A stretch of 64,000 nt of DNA from Phragmites australis (Eukaryota; Streptophyta; Magnoliopsida; Poales; Poaceae). The DNA is taken from NCBI RefSeq assembly GCF_958298935.1, contig NC_084921.1, positions 46,409,001 to 46,473,000 of the forward strand, given 5' to 3'. The position numbers and the translations under genes were made by a program. Below, piece by piece: positions 39,201 through 53,720 of the stretch. The notes below the pieces were generated by a model that did no database searches, had not been told where the DNA came from, and saw only the letters and a program-made list of their open reading frames with translations. Within the stretch, counting starts at the first letter, position 1, and every line of letters starts with the position of its first letter.

Positions 39201-42200
39201 GTCAGTCCTGGGACTATCAGCCATAGCTGACTCTCCCCAGTTCTCAATGTTCCTAGTTGGTAAAGCCACCAGATTTAGTTGTGCTCCCGTTTGCTGTGCT
39301 AGTGTCTGAGGGTCAGTTCTTGCTGCTGCTGTAGTATTTATATGAGACGCAGAGATTGGCTACAAAGAGGAAAGCAAATCTGCATCAACTCCTGATATAG
39401 ATGGAACATCACTTAATTAACTGGCGTTTGCTCTGTGACCAGAAATTTCCTGCATACCTTTCCGTGACTTCCAAACTGAAGAGGATCGTTGTTAATTATA
39501 TGAGTATTTGGCTTCAGATTGAACAAAGTGTCTGAATATCAGAAAATAAAGCAGAATCAGTAAAACTACGGGCAATCACACAAAAAATTTAGTAGGTCAT
39601 GCACATCCATAGAACTACTCCACTGTCTGTATGAAAGGGATTGCAATTGTCTACAGCCAAAAAACTTTAAGCACAAGTCCACTCACCAAAAATGTGGAAA
39701 ATTCACAAGTAAAGATACAGGGGGGGGGGGGGGGGGAGCTCTCCTATTTATCCAACCCACTTTAATGTTTTAACCCGTTATGACATTTTCATGATACTGT
39801 TCAAATAAAGATAGCCAAGATACCTTCTACTCAGCAAGTAGAGCATGCATCAATTGAGCTTACGAGTGTGGCAGCACACAGTCGCAATGCTTGCAAAGGT
39901 GATTGTGCTCACGAGTGTGGCAGCACACAGTGGCAATGCTTGCAAAGGCTTACAGGTACAGATTGTGTGTGTGGGGGGGGGGGGGGGGCAGATACAGATT
40001 GTCATCCCAGTTTTATAGCTTACAGGTACAACAGCGTAAACAGCAATGATATCCTTTGTAACTTTTGTAAGCAAGCATACAAACAATTGAGCGATGAAGT
40101 ACAACTAGGTATCAGGATTCAGGAATGGAAGGCCAGATGCATATGAGTATATTAATATTTTCTCAAAGCAGAAAAAAAAAATACACACTACTCATAATGG
40201 AAGACCAACAAAACAGCATATAGAAGAAGTAATTTCTAGCATATTTGATCGGGAACTGAAATACATACTCATACTAAGACTAGCAAGATCTTCTATTCGG
40301 AATCCAGCAGACTGTGCAAGCGCCCAAAAGTCAGTAACTCGAGAAGGTTGCATGCTGTTCACATCTGTGTGGCTGAAAAGCATTGTTCAACAAAATTATA
40401 TACTGGCCATAAAAAAATGTATTTCAGCAGGCACTTCTCTTCTCTTTCTTTATTTTTGATGTGTCACATACCAATGTCTTCGCACAATGTCCATTCAGAA
40501 ACAGTAAATAGAGCAATCTATAAATTTCTTTTTGGAAAAATCATGTCTGTACAGTCGAAAGATTCATACTTTATATTTTTACCATCGAAAGATAATTTTT
40601 ATCTTTGTCTTTCCATTTCAGTAATCACACTGTGCCATTCAACATCATTGGTTGCAGACTTGTGCCTATTTACTAACCATCAGAGGGACATGGGTGCAGA
40701 CCGTAACAGGCAAGAACATAATTTTGATTCAGAACCAGCAGTTTCTTCAGCACACACTGATTGAGACTTGGAACGATCCTGCCAGGAATTATGCAAAGCT
40801 CAGCAAAAGTTCATATTTTTCACCCCATACATGGTATTACTCCGTATGAGTCCGATTGTGCATGCGCTGCATATAGCACTCCATATGAGTTGGATTGTGC
40901 ATGCCCAACCCTTAGAGGCCCCTCTTCTCCTTTCATGAAGATCTGGACCTACCACTGTGATGATCTCCGGCGCCCTGGTTGGGGACACATATATATGTGG
41001 TCCAGTGATCAGTGACAACAGGCCAAGCCTCTGACAGTTGACCAGGGGCAATCTGCCAAACTGTTAGTGTAGTGAGTGAGACAGCATGGCAAATCATTGC
41101 TCCTTCAGTCCTTACTCTACCAGAGCATAAGACCAACAAAAACTTACTACTGCTAACAAAGTTATCATGTAATGATTACAGTTGAGGGCGCTTGTATAGT
41201 TTTTCTGAGCTAGCTCGATTCTCTCTCTTAGTTTGCTTCTATCACGTCCTAATTTTCGGATCATGTCATTAAGCATAATCATGCATCATAAGCATCATGT
41301 TTATTTGTTAAGCATATGATGAGTGTTTATTATTCTAAATGACGGTTTAACTTTTGTTTAAAGTTATGAAAATACCCGATCGTTGAGTTATCTTTTAGTT
41401 TAACCTCCGCTTGCGTTGTGGGTGAATCCATGTAAAATGGGTTCATCTTGTTTTGCAATCGTGGCACAAAAATTCCTAAAATTTTTGTAGCATTAGAGCA
41501 TCCCATTTGGGATATTAAAATAGAGAGAGAAAGAAAAGGTTTTACAGCTGAAATGACCTTTTTCTCTTACATTTGGGATCCACCTAACTGGCCCCACCAC
41601 CTCACCTCTCTCTTTGGGCTGCAGCATCACCTTTCTCCCTCCCCCTCACTCACTCACGTGCTCCCTCTCTCCCAACCAAGCTGCCCAAAGAACAGAAGGG
41701 CTGCTGCTCTCTCCCTCCCTCAAGCTCTCTCCTCCTAAAATATCTGCCTTCTAGAAGCAAAAGCAAGGTATGCATGTGTTACCATGGTGTTCCCCACCTC
41801 TCTAGCTTCCTATCCATCCAATTCGTTCTCACATGCATGAAGATTTGAGCGTTTCCAAATCGATTTTGTCACTCATCTCCACTGAAATTTTACAGCAGCA
41901 CCTTGCCTCTCTTCCCCAAGCCATTTTCCCGCCGATTTCTTCTTCAACCGACGGTCACCAACCTCAAACAAGACCTTGGGTAAGTCCTTTAGGTTTCCCT
42001 TGAGATTGCACATTTGGTTTGGTTGGATTCGAGTTAGAAGTTGGGGTTGTGAAGTTGCATAGCATGCTCGTTCTTGTTGTTTTATAGCTCATAGGGAGAC
42101 GTTTGATTGAGCAAGAACTAGTGTTTATGTTTGTTCCAGTGGGTAAAATAGGTTTAGATACTAATTGTTGCATCGCCCTACCTTGTCATTGGTTATGTTT

Positions 42201-44125
42201 TGATCCTTTGTAACCCGGGTTATCGTTATGTGCTGTCAAACGTAAAATGAACACGATGTGCTTAAAAGGCTTAGGTCATCGATAGAAGACAAACGGTGGT
42301 TTGACGATCGTTCACGAGGTTAGGGCTTTTATTTGTTCACAAAATAACGATGATGTTGGGATGTATGAATTGTGAGGATGAGACGAGATATGGACGGTGC
42401 TAAAGGTAAATCGGGGGAGGAACCCGGATGTTATAGACCGTTTGCATCGGTTAAGCAACGTCCGTTATTGCAGTTGGCTCTAGCATTTTCCGTATTTATC
42501 ACATATCGAGATAATTGTAAGATAAACCAAATACCTTTTGTAGCTGTGACATTTTGGTTTGTTGGCCTATAGTGTCGTGGGCATAATAGGCTTGTAGAGG
42601 TAACGTCGTAAAGATGTTGTGGCTATAATAGGTTTGTAGAGTTATCTAGTTTGTTCGAGTAGTAGTTTTAGCTACCTCTGTAACTTTAGGTGTATCTAGG
42701 GTGCTCCGAGAGTAGCCCTAGTGAATCTCCGCACCTATAGATGCATGTTCAAATGGTCAGAGCTCAATTGAAAAAGGTTGTTACGAGTACTCCTTGTGTG
42801 TACTTCATCGGGTAGCATAAGACAAATGGTTCTCGTGTCGTGTGGATAAAGATATACCTCCTACATAGTATAAGATTAATTCGAATTATCACGCTCTCGA
42901 TTATAAGCATGGTTCTATCCATTTATATCAATCGTAGAGTTTCGATGTTGGGACGTTGTCATGGTATATTGGGAATGGATTGTGATGTTGATGACGAGTT
43001 GAGATGGTTCCAATGATATATGTGTTATGTCAATGATCTCAGGATAGAAAGTTGCTTATGGTTAAGTGTAGATGCTCACACCTTAAATCAAATTCTGTTC
43101 TGCATATAAAATTCATTTAATCTTTATAGTCGATTCCGTGCTAAGTATCCTCAAATACATTCTCCTTAGAGTCGGGTTATTATTAAACCTATTATGGATT
43201 AAGTTTTATGAGTATCTACATACTCACGCTGCTTTGCTTATCAGGTAAAAAAGAGTCAATGTTCGGCTACTTCACACCCATCGACGTTGGCGACGGGTAA
43301 GAGTAATGCTACCTACTCGGGAGATGTCTTCTGGGGTGCTTATGGCCACATATTATTACCCATCTTTGTCGTTCATGTGTTTTTCCGCTACGCAGTGACT
43401 CTAACCCACTAGAAGATTAAACTGTCTTTTATCCTTATAGTGTTCGTTATGTAAATTATTGTGAAATTATAATTATTTAAAAACTTGTAATCTAATTTGA
43501 GTACTCATTTTTTATTATGTCGTATGGTGAATCATGGTGTAGAAGTATGTGTTCCAATTTTAAGTATAAAACACATACTAAAACTACTAGAATTGAATTC
43601 TTATTAATATATTTTGTAAATAATCGTTATAATGATTAATTAAAATACAATTTAAACGGGTACTCACAGCTCCTTTGTTAATATATTAGTTGAGAGTGCT
43701 TATACAGTTTTCTTAGTCTTTTACTTGTCGTTTCTGTTGCTTAAGCCTTTTATACAGTTCCTCTTTGTTTTTTATTTGCAGTAGGGGACTCCCTACTGTT
43801 TTCCTTTCAAAAAATGTAATGATTACAGCACATGAGGTAAAGGTCTAATCTAATCAGAAAAGCAATCAACTTTTCGCTCGTGGAAAGAAGAGGCAATCAA
43901 CACTGCAATCCATGCTCTGCCCAGTGCCCCAGTACCATGATCAATTAGCTACTAGTAATCAGCAATCAGGGCTCGTGTCATGAAGAGGCCAGTGAGACAA
44001 ACAGAGAGCATGCAGAAATGGGCAGGGAGGAGAAACCATCAGGGAATGGAGAAGGGGGCGTGCACGAACAAGTGCGGTGGCGTGGGTACGTACATGGTGG
44101 GCTGAGGCGCCCCGAAGCTCGGCAT
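36223..44125 (-). CDS. TGA-type bZIP transcription factor (TGA9/TGA2.1-like)
   Basis: Nuclear DNA-binding factor of the TGA (class D bZIP) family, which binds TGACG as-1 elements and works with NPR1-type or ROXY glutaredoxin partners. Eleven exons on the minus strand: 44094-44125, 40269-40372, 39458-39531, 39162-39359, 38606-38680, 38467-38526, 38049-38126, 37912-37963, 37360-37631, 36719-36967 and 36223-36369. All are GT-AG and in phase, giving 446 residues. The long N-terminus (1-160) contains SRVTDFWALAQSAGFRIEDL and ENWGESAMADSPRTDTSTD, as in tobacco TGA2.1 and Arabidopsis TGA9. The basic region is NREAARKSRLRKK (168-180), followed by a leucine zipper to about 207. The DOG1-type C-terminal domain covers 226-446, with YARWLEEHNKHINELR, FHVLSGMWKTPAERCFMWLGGFR and the terminal RLRALSSLWLARPRE. 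The 10-residue first exon (MPSFGAPQPT) is inferred from phase and a GTACGT donor, so it is the least certain part. Intron 1 is 3.7 kb and holds a solo LTR. Confidence 0.9.
39720..39988. repeat. Two poly-G tracts and a ~49-bp tandem repeat in a TGA intron
   Basis: Runs of 17 G (39720-39736) and 16 G (39973-39988) flank a direct duplication in which GAGTGTGGCAGCACACAG occurs at about 39865 and again at about 39914, each followed by GCAATGCTTGCAAAGG. All lie in the intron between exons 2 and 3 of the TGA gene. On the transcribed (minus) gene strand these are C-runs in the RNA. Confidence 0.9.
41240..43668 (+). mobile_element. Solo LTR in TGA intron 1
   Basis: About 2.43 kb without a gene. The left end reads TATCACGTCCTAATTTTCGG, one change from the TGTCACGTCC start usual for long gypsy LTRs. 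The right end is ...GGTACTCACA. Flanking pentamers GCTTC (41235-41239) and GCTCC (43669-43673) look like a 5-bp target duplication with one mismatch. It is opposite in orientation to the TGA gene. A pyrimidine-rich block sits at 41580-41750. No internal coding region or second LTR is present. Confidence 0.6.
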
Positions 44126-44520
44126 CGCCCGCCCCGCATCTTCCGCCGCCGCCGCCGCCCCTCCTTTCCTACTCTCCATCCGCCGCCATCAATGACCATG
44201 GAACACCTGGCGCCGTCTCCTCACCCGAACAACCATCTCAAGAAGAAGCAAGGATTCTCTCTCCAAGATGCACCACCGCTAGCAGCAGCAGCAGCAGGAG
44301 CAAATCAAGAAACCTCAGACAAGTGTCCTGCCAAAGAAGTTTGGAGTTTCGCACGGCCTGATCAGTTCGGCGATTTGACAGGGTTTGTGAGGTGAGGTGG
44401 GGGAAGCGGTTGCCTTGAGGAAGCAACCGGTTGTGTCTGGGCGAAGGGAGGAGGAAATGGAGGAGGGTCCGTCCACTCCACCAGCGCAGGTCAGCAGAGG
44501 TTGCCAATGCCTCGAACTGC
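44126..44520 (-). promoter_or_regulatory. Likely 5' leader and promoter of the TGA gene
   Basis: GC-rich sequence immediately upstream of the TGA start codon, with (CCG)n at about 44145-44165 and (AGC)n at 44280-44300. Open frames here are low-complexity. A short upstream ATG 14 bases before the chosen start is out of frame and would make an overlapping upstream frame. Confidence 0.4.
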
Positions 44521-47500
44521 GGCCATTTTATAATGATTTCTTGGGCTTGTAAGCCTCACTGCCACCGGAGGAGGAGTGACGTTTGGACCAATTACCAATC
44601 TCTAGGCGGGAGCCATCCGCTGCTTCCACACACACAGTGGCCAGTGCTGAGGCTCATCCCCAGTCTACCAGCCCTGTTCATGTGTGAAATGTGAAGTGGC
44701 AAATCCTCTTGCTATTGTGGTCTGTGAGTTACTTCCCTCTGCAACAGGAGTGTACTAGTAAAAATTAAGCTTCAGTTTTTAGGTGAATTTTTTGGCGCCG
44801 GGCTTGCGTGAGTTTATCAAGTGGGTTTAGGATTTATTCTATTGTTACGTAGTTATTATTATTGCTTAGTTAATTGATCTATCTGTTATATTATCATTTT
44901 TTATCGTAATTAATAGGCCACAATTTGTGACGAAATAACCACATATTTAGTTACAAGCCTGTGATTCGTGAAACCTTTTAAGGCTATGTGCAACACACGA
45001 ATTCATAAACTTAGATGTGAGAAATTATAAAACATTAGTGTTCACTTGGCATTTATATATATGCTTAGTGCGTGCAATAGATTTGGTGCAACAAGAGGAC
45101 CGTGTTGCTGTGTCACCCACAAACGATCAGGAGCTCTGGTTGCAAATTTCTTCGCCTGCATTCATAATTCTCTACTAATCGCCGCACCATTTCCCATGAT
45201 TTGTTTAATCCTCGTTATCTCTTCAACTAACCACCCTCGGGAGAACCACCATTTTCCAATTCTCTATCATATCTAGCGCTGGCCAAGTTGGCCTGACCGG
45301 CCGGTCTGCCACGGTCCGGTTAGGGCATATCTCGTCAGATCCAGTTACATAACAGGTCTAACCATATCGACTGGTGTGCTGAAAGTTCAACCCACGGTAT
45401 GACTTGTAAGACATTATAAAAGGTTAACTCAGGAATAATTAGTTGATAGGTACACAAGGTGATAGTAGATTGGGACGAACAGGATGACAGAGCCTTGCCT
45501 AATCGTGTTGTACCCGAGCCGAGCCATACCTGTGATGTGCCACCTTATTCAGACCGTACCAAGGCCTGGATCAAGACACAACCCAACTTATCATGACGTG
45601 TCATATCGTGTTTGGACTGGGGCAAAAGCTCCGTATCTCGTACGAGCCCATTTAACTTGACCCACTTAGCTAGCACTAATCATATCTTTCACGTCACAAC
45701 AATCTGAATTTCATTTCATATCGCAACCTTGCTAAAAATTGGACTAATCAAACCAACGGCAGCTAGCAAATTATACTCCATAAAGTTCATAGACTTTTTG
45801 CAACTACTTTTTTATCTTTTTTCCGTTCAAGTGAGTAGTGACTCCCAAAGTAGTGCCATAGATCGAGTTTGGACTGCCTTTTTTTTTTCAAAAGAGTTTT
45901 CTGCCACTTCATCATGCATATGAAGCAGCCAATCCCGACCGTCCAATCTTGTGGCTATTGTTCGTAATCCTCATAATCACGAGAACCGGTGGGGCCAGAT
46001 TTATGACACACGGGGCTGGGTGCGGAATCCGGCCATATCACTCCACCTGGTCTTATTAAAGCTCGGACATGGCCGTGCCATTTCTAAACTCCTCACGGTA
46101 TGAGTTTTGGCATGGTCTAAAATATATTTTAGGTAGAGTCGGTACATATGGTACGAATATAAGGGCCGTATAATGTCTAACATCTTGGTACGGTGGGTGT
46201 GTTGGTATAGTATGAAAAGTGCACGACACAATCTGTATGCTTATTTTTCTATGCTTATCTTCTAATCTCTCTGATACAAGGCGTGAGACACTAAAAGAGA
46301 TGTGTGAGCATAAGAGACACAAATATATGATGATAATAGTTAAATATATAAGTATTGTCAAGCGACATGAAGCATGAGAGATATAAGTGTGAGATAATAA
46401 AAGGTAAATATATAAGCATTGTTAGGTAATATAGAACAGAGTCATACCTGGGCCGACACGGCACAGCGATGACATGGTGTATCGAGGGCCGTGCTTGGAC
46501 TTTCATGGAGTTGACTCGTGCTAGTATATCATGGCACAATGAACATGCCATCATGCACGACGGGTCGGACCGTGCTGTGTCACATCACTAGGTCTTAGGT
46601 TCTCATGTGTAGGAAGGAAATTTTTCACATGTGGATACGTATGCATTGCTTATCACGATCATTTATTTACTTTGAGATTTGTGTTAGAGGGGTGGATAAA
46701 AAAATTATAGGATATAAGAGAAAATCAATAGATAAATAAATATCATGTGAGAGAAATAGACATATATGCACAAATAGATGTGCAGTTGTATTTCCACTCA
46801 TGCGCAGATCGCAATGTTCTCCAAGCTAAGACCACCCCGCCATTTTCATTTCATTTAGTTCCCTTCCTGATTCCTTTCACCGTTTTCATTCTCTTTATTT
46901 TCTCTCACATTCAACAGCTTCTTTTCGAATGGATTTATAAAGTAAAATGAGAAAAAATTTCATCATATATGAAATAACTTTAGGAATCCCTTTGTGAAAG
47001 AAATTGTGAAAAGGAACCGTTCAAACACTAAAGAGAACGAAAATTCATTTACAAAGGGATTCTAGATCGCAAAGGGAATCCGTTAGACATGTCTAACTTG
47101 TCATCAATTTGAAGTCAAGTGTTTGAATTATGCAGTATTACCGTTTGAGCTCAAAATTCCTCATTTATGTTTGCACTTCACAATGATGTAGGGCATGCGT
47201 CAGCTTCATTGTTTGTCGTATTGCATCGATCGATCGAGAGAGAAATGGTAAGATGTCGCCTTTGATTGCTACAGGTGCTGAGAACCTGAGCCAATCGTTT
47301 TCTTGACAAGAGAATCCATGTAGACAGAGATGGTTCTGTTATTTTCTGCTTTATCTGGACCTGGGGGTACTTATCCCTACATAATCTGTTCGGTTTTTAC
47401 TTGTGCGTCTGATCGATGTTGGGTTGGCATTGTATGCAGCAGCAACAACAACAACAACAAAAAAAAAAAGACGACGAAAGTATCACTCAGAAAAACAGGA

Positions 47501-48214
47501 CGGCCAGTGTATAGATCGGAAAGCATCGTGTATGGAGTCCAAACACTTTTCAGTGGCGGAAAGGTGTTATTTTCCAACTAGATTGGTGATCTTTGCGATC
47601 GTACTAATAATTTATTCCCTCCTTTTTGTCATTCGAAGTGGTTCGATAACAAATGCATTTCCTAGTCACCCCTTGTCTTGTCATGGAGAGAAACTCAAGA
47701 CGGAAGTCGTGTGCTTATCCATATGCCTGAATCTAACAGGATTTGGCGAGCACATGGGACATGGCTGGTAATTAAAATGATGAGCACATTGAAGCCGATC
47801 AGCTACTAATAGTCGGAGTGCTCAGTACTCACTAGCCTGTCTGCGATCTGATTGCCCACATGCATGCAATGATACAACGCAAGGCAAGGCAGCCGCCGAT
47901 TCATCGATCGAGCAGTGAGATGGTCAAATCAAAAGCCGTGCATCCGATCCGATCCGATCCGCGGCGCAGGCACAGATACACAGCAGGCATGAGGATTGAG
48001 GAGAGGATCAGAGGAGCCCGGTGCAGCTGATCACTGTCATCTGATCCGTGTGGCAATTATTGGCAAGTGTCGCGTTGCCAGAAGGGAAGGGACTCAAGAG
48101 CAGTGGTCGCACGGCACTGGAAACCGAAAACGGGCGAGCGTGCGGGGTGCACGTGCGATGAGGGATCCCCAGCTTTGCGAGCCTCCCTCCGGATTCCCGC
48201 TCCCGCATCGGTAC
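44521..48214. other. Intergenic with CGTGCC-rich repeats
   Basis: No gene supported. The segments 45280-45660 and 46010-46590 contain CGTGCC, GGCCGTG and TGGCATGGTC-type motifs shared with 15065-15180 and 49490-49735. An (AAC)n/(A)n run at 47440-47470 looks like a retroposon tail. The GC-rich patch 47890-48215 has overlapping 66- and 109-codon frames with no motif. Confidence 0.4.
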
Positions 48215-49145
48215 AGGTGTGTTTGGTTACTGGCGTATAATCTCGAAAATAAGACTAGTTACTCGTATCCATTATTACAGTGGTCTTACGAATATAATAT
48301 ATATTTTTATTTTGGTTTAGAGTAAAGTTTGATTCCACCTTTACTCCATAGCTTGCTCAATATATATAGCCTCTACATCTATTTACGTAGACAGTAGACA
48401 GATCTATTTATCAGTATTATAAAATTATCTACATATAAGTAATAAATCATAATTTTAACTTTTATATATACTCATACAGTCTCAAGTTCAATTAACCAAA
48501 TAAAAATTCAATTTAATCCGTAAGATAGATATAATAAATCAAATATTTTTTAATAAATATAATTTTATTCAACCTGTTTATATAATATAATTTTACGAAA
48601 TTTCGTCCGTCTAACAAACATAGAGTAGAGAAGGCTGCGTCTGTCTGTTCTTTCCTTTCGTGGCTACCCCCTTGCTTTCGCTGCGCGCGGCGCGCCACTG
48701 CCTACTGGAGCGGCAGCCGGAAGCCACTGCCTACTGGATTTGCTGTGTCAGAGGGTGACGTGGAGGGAGCATAGGATGCGCTGCACGTCGCCGTGTCTTC
48801 AGCTAGGACGCCATGGCATCATCACAAGCAGGCAAGCGGCTAGTGGCGTGTGATTAGTTATCCGTATAGATATTATTATATATTATATATATATATTTTA
48901 AGTAGAGTTATATTTATTTAAAGAAAAATATTTGGTTAATTATATATATCTAGATAACTCGAGTTAAGTTTCTATTTGATTAATTAAATTTAAGGTTGTA
49001 TAAACAGATATAAAAATTAAGACTGTGATGAGTTACTTATATAAAAATGATTTTATAATATTAATAAATGGGTTATATTATGAGAGTACATTTGCATCTG
49101 TCGAGCTAAGCTAAAATAATACATGCAAACAAACAAACACACTTC
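48215..49145. repeat. Inverted pair of AT-rich MITE-like copies
   Basis: The segment 48218-48500 and the reverse complement of 48860-49142 resemble each other: GTGTGTTTGGTTAC against GTGTGTTTGTTTGTTTGC at the outer ends, then shared ATTATAAAAT, TATAAGTAA and AATTAACCAAATA blocks. Between the arms lies about 250 bp of GC-rich sequence. It is either one large foldback element or two nested copies in opposite orientation. Confidence 0.45.
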
Positions 49146-49332
49146 TTCTTAAAAATATACGTATCTATTGATCCAGATTAATCTCATGTGGGCACCAATC
49201 AAAACTAGAGTTTTTTTAAGTCATTTCCAACTCAATATAGCTGTAATATCTGAATGCACACGTAAACTCACGCAACCCTCACTCACTCACACCCTTACGT
49301 GCTCACTAAACTTATAAACTATACGCACACAT

Positions 49333-49406
49333 GCGCTATAAGAAATTCAAACCATATAATTCGCTAGGTGCGCTATAAGAAATTCAAACCATATAATTCG
49401 CTAGCA
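49333..49406. repeat. 37-bp tandem duplication
   Basis: GCGCTATAAGAAATTCAAAC and the following bases to TTCGCTAG occur twice in tandem, starting at 49333 and 49370, almost identical. A looser repeat surrounds it: GAGTTTTTTTAAGTC at about 49208 and GAGCTTTTTTAAGTC at about 49416. No gene is present. Confidence 0.85.
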
Positions 49407-49489
49407 ACAAGAGCTAGAGCTTTTTTAAGTCCTTTTGAACTCAATAGCTACAAAATAGTCACAAAATTAAAAATATATATAGAAAATAG

Positions 49490-49735
49490 AAAATAGCTGG
49501 GCCCATACGTGTCGGGTTGGATCGTGCTGGCTTGGGCTGGGCCGTGTCCGTGCCGACCCAACTTAGCCGGGCCGTGCCGGTGCCGGCACGCTGTGCCGCG
49601 CGTTCGACCCAGGCACGACTCGTAGCCTCGTGCCGTGCCGGCTTGACCCGCCTCGACTCGAGCCATGCTTACAATGTCATGCCTCGGACCAGCCCAGTAA
49701 ATATGGCACTGTATATACGTGCACACTAGACTTAT
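49490..49735. repeat. CGTGCC-rich dispersed repeat, best copy
   Basis: A strongly patterned GC-rich segment (GGGCCGTGTCCGTGCCGACC, GGGCCGTGCCGGTGCCGGCA, CTCGTGCCGTGCCGGC) within AT-rich flanks. It shares motifs with 15065-15180 and 45280-46590. Open frames on both strands are by-products of the repeat. Confidence 0.5.
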
Positions 49736-50437
49736 AAAGTATATACCTACGGTCAGTTCTCAATCAGACCCTAGCGTCCAACCCTGGATGAATTGGGCCT
49801 ACTGTTCTACACTAAAATTCGGCTTGAGGCCCATATGCCTCCGAAAAAGGTTATAGTCCATGGGCCTATCCTTCGCACTCATGGACCCTTGCTCGCCGTT
49901 TCACTTGTTGGACCCAAACTATTCTTTTCTTGGTTTCTTTTATTTTCTTGCGACACGTACCTGTTCTTCTCGAGGAAATGATCTTTTTCCCACATGCCTC
50001 ACATGCTTGTATATCAATTCAACTCGCCAAGGCTAACTGAGCATAGCTCAGTTGCTCAGCCATGAGAGTGATGTGCATATGTGAAATTGTGAACGTATTT
50101 GTGTGCCGGACTTGTATTCTCAATTTCGATTTCAGTACGCCAAACTAATCTACCCTCCGAGTTCGCCCTCCCGGAAAATTGAAAACGTAACGCAATGCAC
50201 TTTCAAAACGAGTACGCTAGCCATACAAAGAGAAGCAAAACGGAGGCAAACCAAACGGGAAGAGGGAGCCGGGCGGTTACCTTCCCGCCATTTCCTCCCT
50301 ACCCACCCTTCCCGCGGCCATGGCGACCACCCGATCCCCGGCGCTATAGAATTCTCTCGTCGCCTCCCCTCCACCCCCTACGGCTCCGCATCCCTCACCA
50401 CCCTGACCCTCCCCGGCGTCGCTGCCCCTCCGCCGCC
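49736..50437 (+). promoter_or_regulatory. Upstream region of the CDPK gene
   Basis: The last about 230 bp before the start codon are pyrimidine-rich (CCTCCCTACCCACCC and CGTCGCCTCCCC-type runs), a typical grass 5' leader. The kinase frame is open upstream to about 50195, but that part is not family-like. No clear TATA box was identified. Confidence 0.4.
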
Positions 50438-52667
<2,230 letters not shown>

Positions 52668-53139
52668 GAGATCAGGAGCGATGAAGTCGAGGAGCTGACA
52701 GCGGCAAGCCGGCGGCTCGTCTCTACTGACCGATCAGGTTTCGGCGTACGTCGGGCAGTTGATGCCACGATGGACGGCACACTCGAGCAGATCGAGCAAT
52801 GCTGTTCCATGGCGCACGCAGTGGCGGTGCATGAGCCCTGTATATATTGGAGGGGGGAGGGAGAGGCTCACACTATGTAACTATGTGACGAAAGAGACGG
52901 GCGTAATCCATGCTTTAATTTGTACTGACCCATGCAACAGCTCGTGTTACTTAGAGCTGTTCGTGAATCTGCACTGATGGTTCCTCTTTGTTTAGTGGTC
53001 TGGCCTCTCGACGTGCGATGCGACGACGACGAACTGTGCTGTGTATCTTCAGATGTGTAAGAGGAGAGAATAGCATACCCCGAAACCTGAATGTTCACGA
53101 AACGGACACGCTTGGGCACAGTTTTCCCCTTCTTGTGCA
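52668..53139. other. CDPK 3' flank
   Basis: The likely 3' untranslated region of the kinase gene, to about 52.95 kb, then unassigned sequence. No other gene recognised. Confidence 0.4.
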
Positions 53140-53720
53140 TGAAGTGTAAGCAGTACAGCACGGTCTGCTTCAGGGTCTCCTTACTCAAGTCTGAATTTAT
53201 CTGTCGTGCCCTGAACGACACAGTTCGCTTCAGGGACTCGTTACTCTGAAGGAAAATGAAGGGACAAGAGAAGACAAAAATACGAGAACCACAAGGGCAA
53301 GAGAAGATAGAGCCGGAGAAAAATTACTGGATCTGAAGAGAGCAACACCATCATCCATTCAAAAATTAAGCAGAAAAATATGCAGTATTTTCAGTAATTT
53401 CAATGTATTGTTCATATCGAGGGCATGAGCCCCACAAAATTTTCAGATCAAGTTGAATTCGGTAGTGCCATCAGTGAACTCGGACTGTTAGCTGCTGCAT
53501 GGTCTGTATGAAATTATGAACCCACTAGATAAATGAACAATTGAACGAATGAAAACCAGTCCTCTCACATCTAGGAGGTCACAAACAAATTGACAGCTTC
53601 ACATGAAAAATATGCAGCTGACCCTCCACAATCCAAGCTTTCAGAAAATGTGAAAAGAATGAGACAAACAAAGGAGAAAAGTCTCAGTTTTGGGAACTAG
53701 CAAGTGACCCACGTTAAAAA
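53140..53720. repeat. Duplicated block, copy A1
   Basis: Aligns with 57420-57890. Shared landmarks, in the same order, are TCAGGGACTCGTTACTCTGA, GTGCCATCAGTGAACTCG, CTGTTAGCTGCTGCATG, CTCACATCTAGGAGG and CAATCCAAGCTTT. It also contains a smaller internal duplication (about 53150-53185 against 53215-53250). It is non-coding as far as I can see. It appears to derive from the kinase 3' flank by tandem duplication. Confidence 0.7.

Noticed and set aside
50195..50437. Upstream in-frame extension of the CDPK (starting [10 protein letters not shown])
   Set aside because: The MGNCC start carries the myristoylation and palmitoylation signals of the family. The extension is leader sequence that happens to lack a stop.
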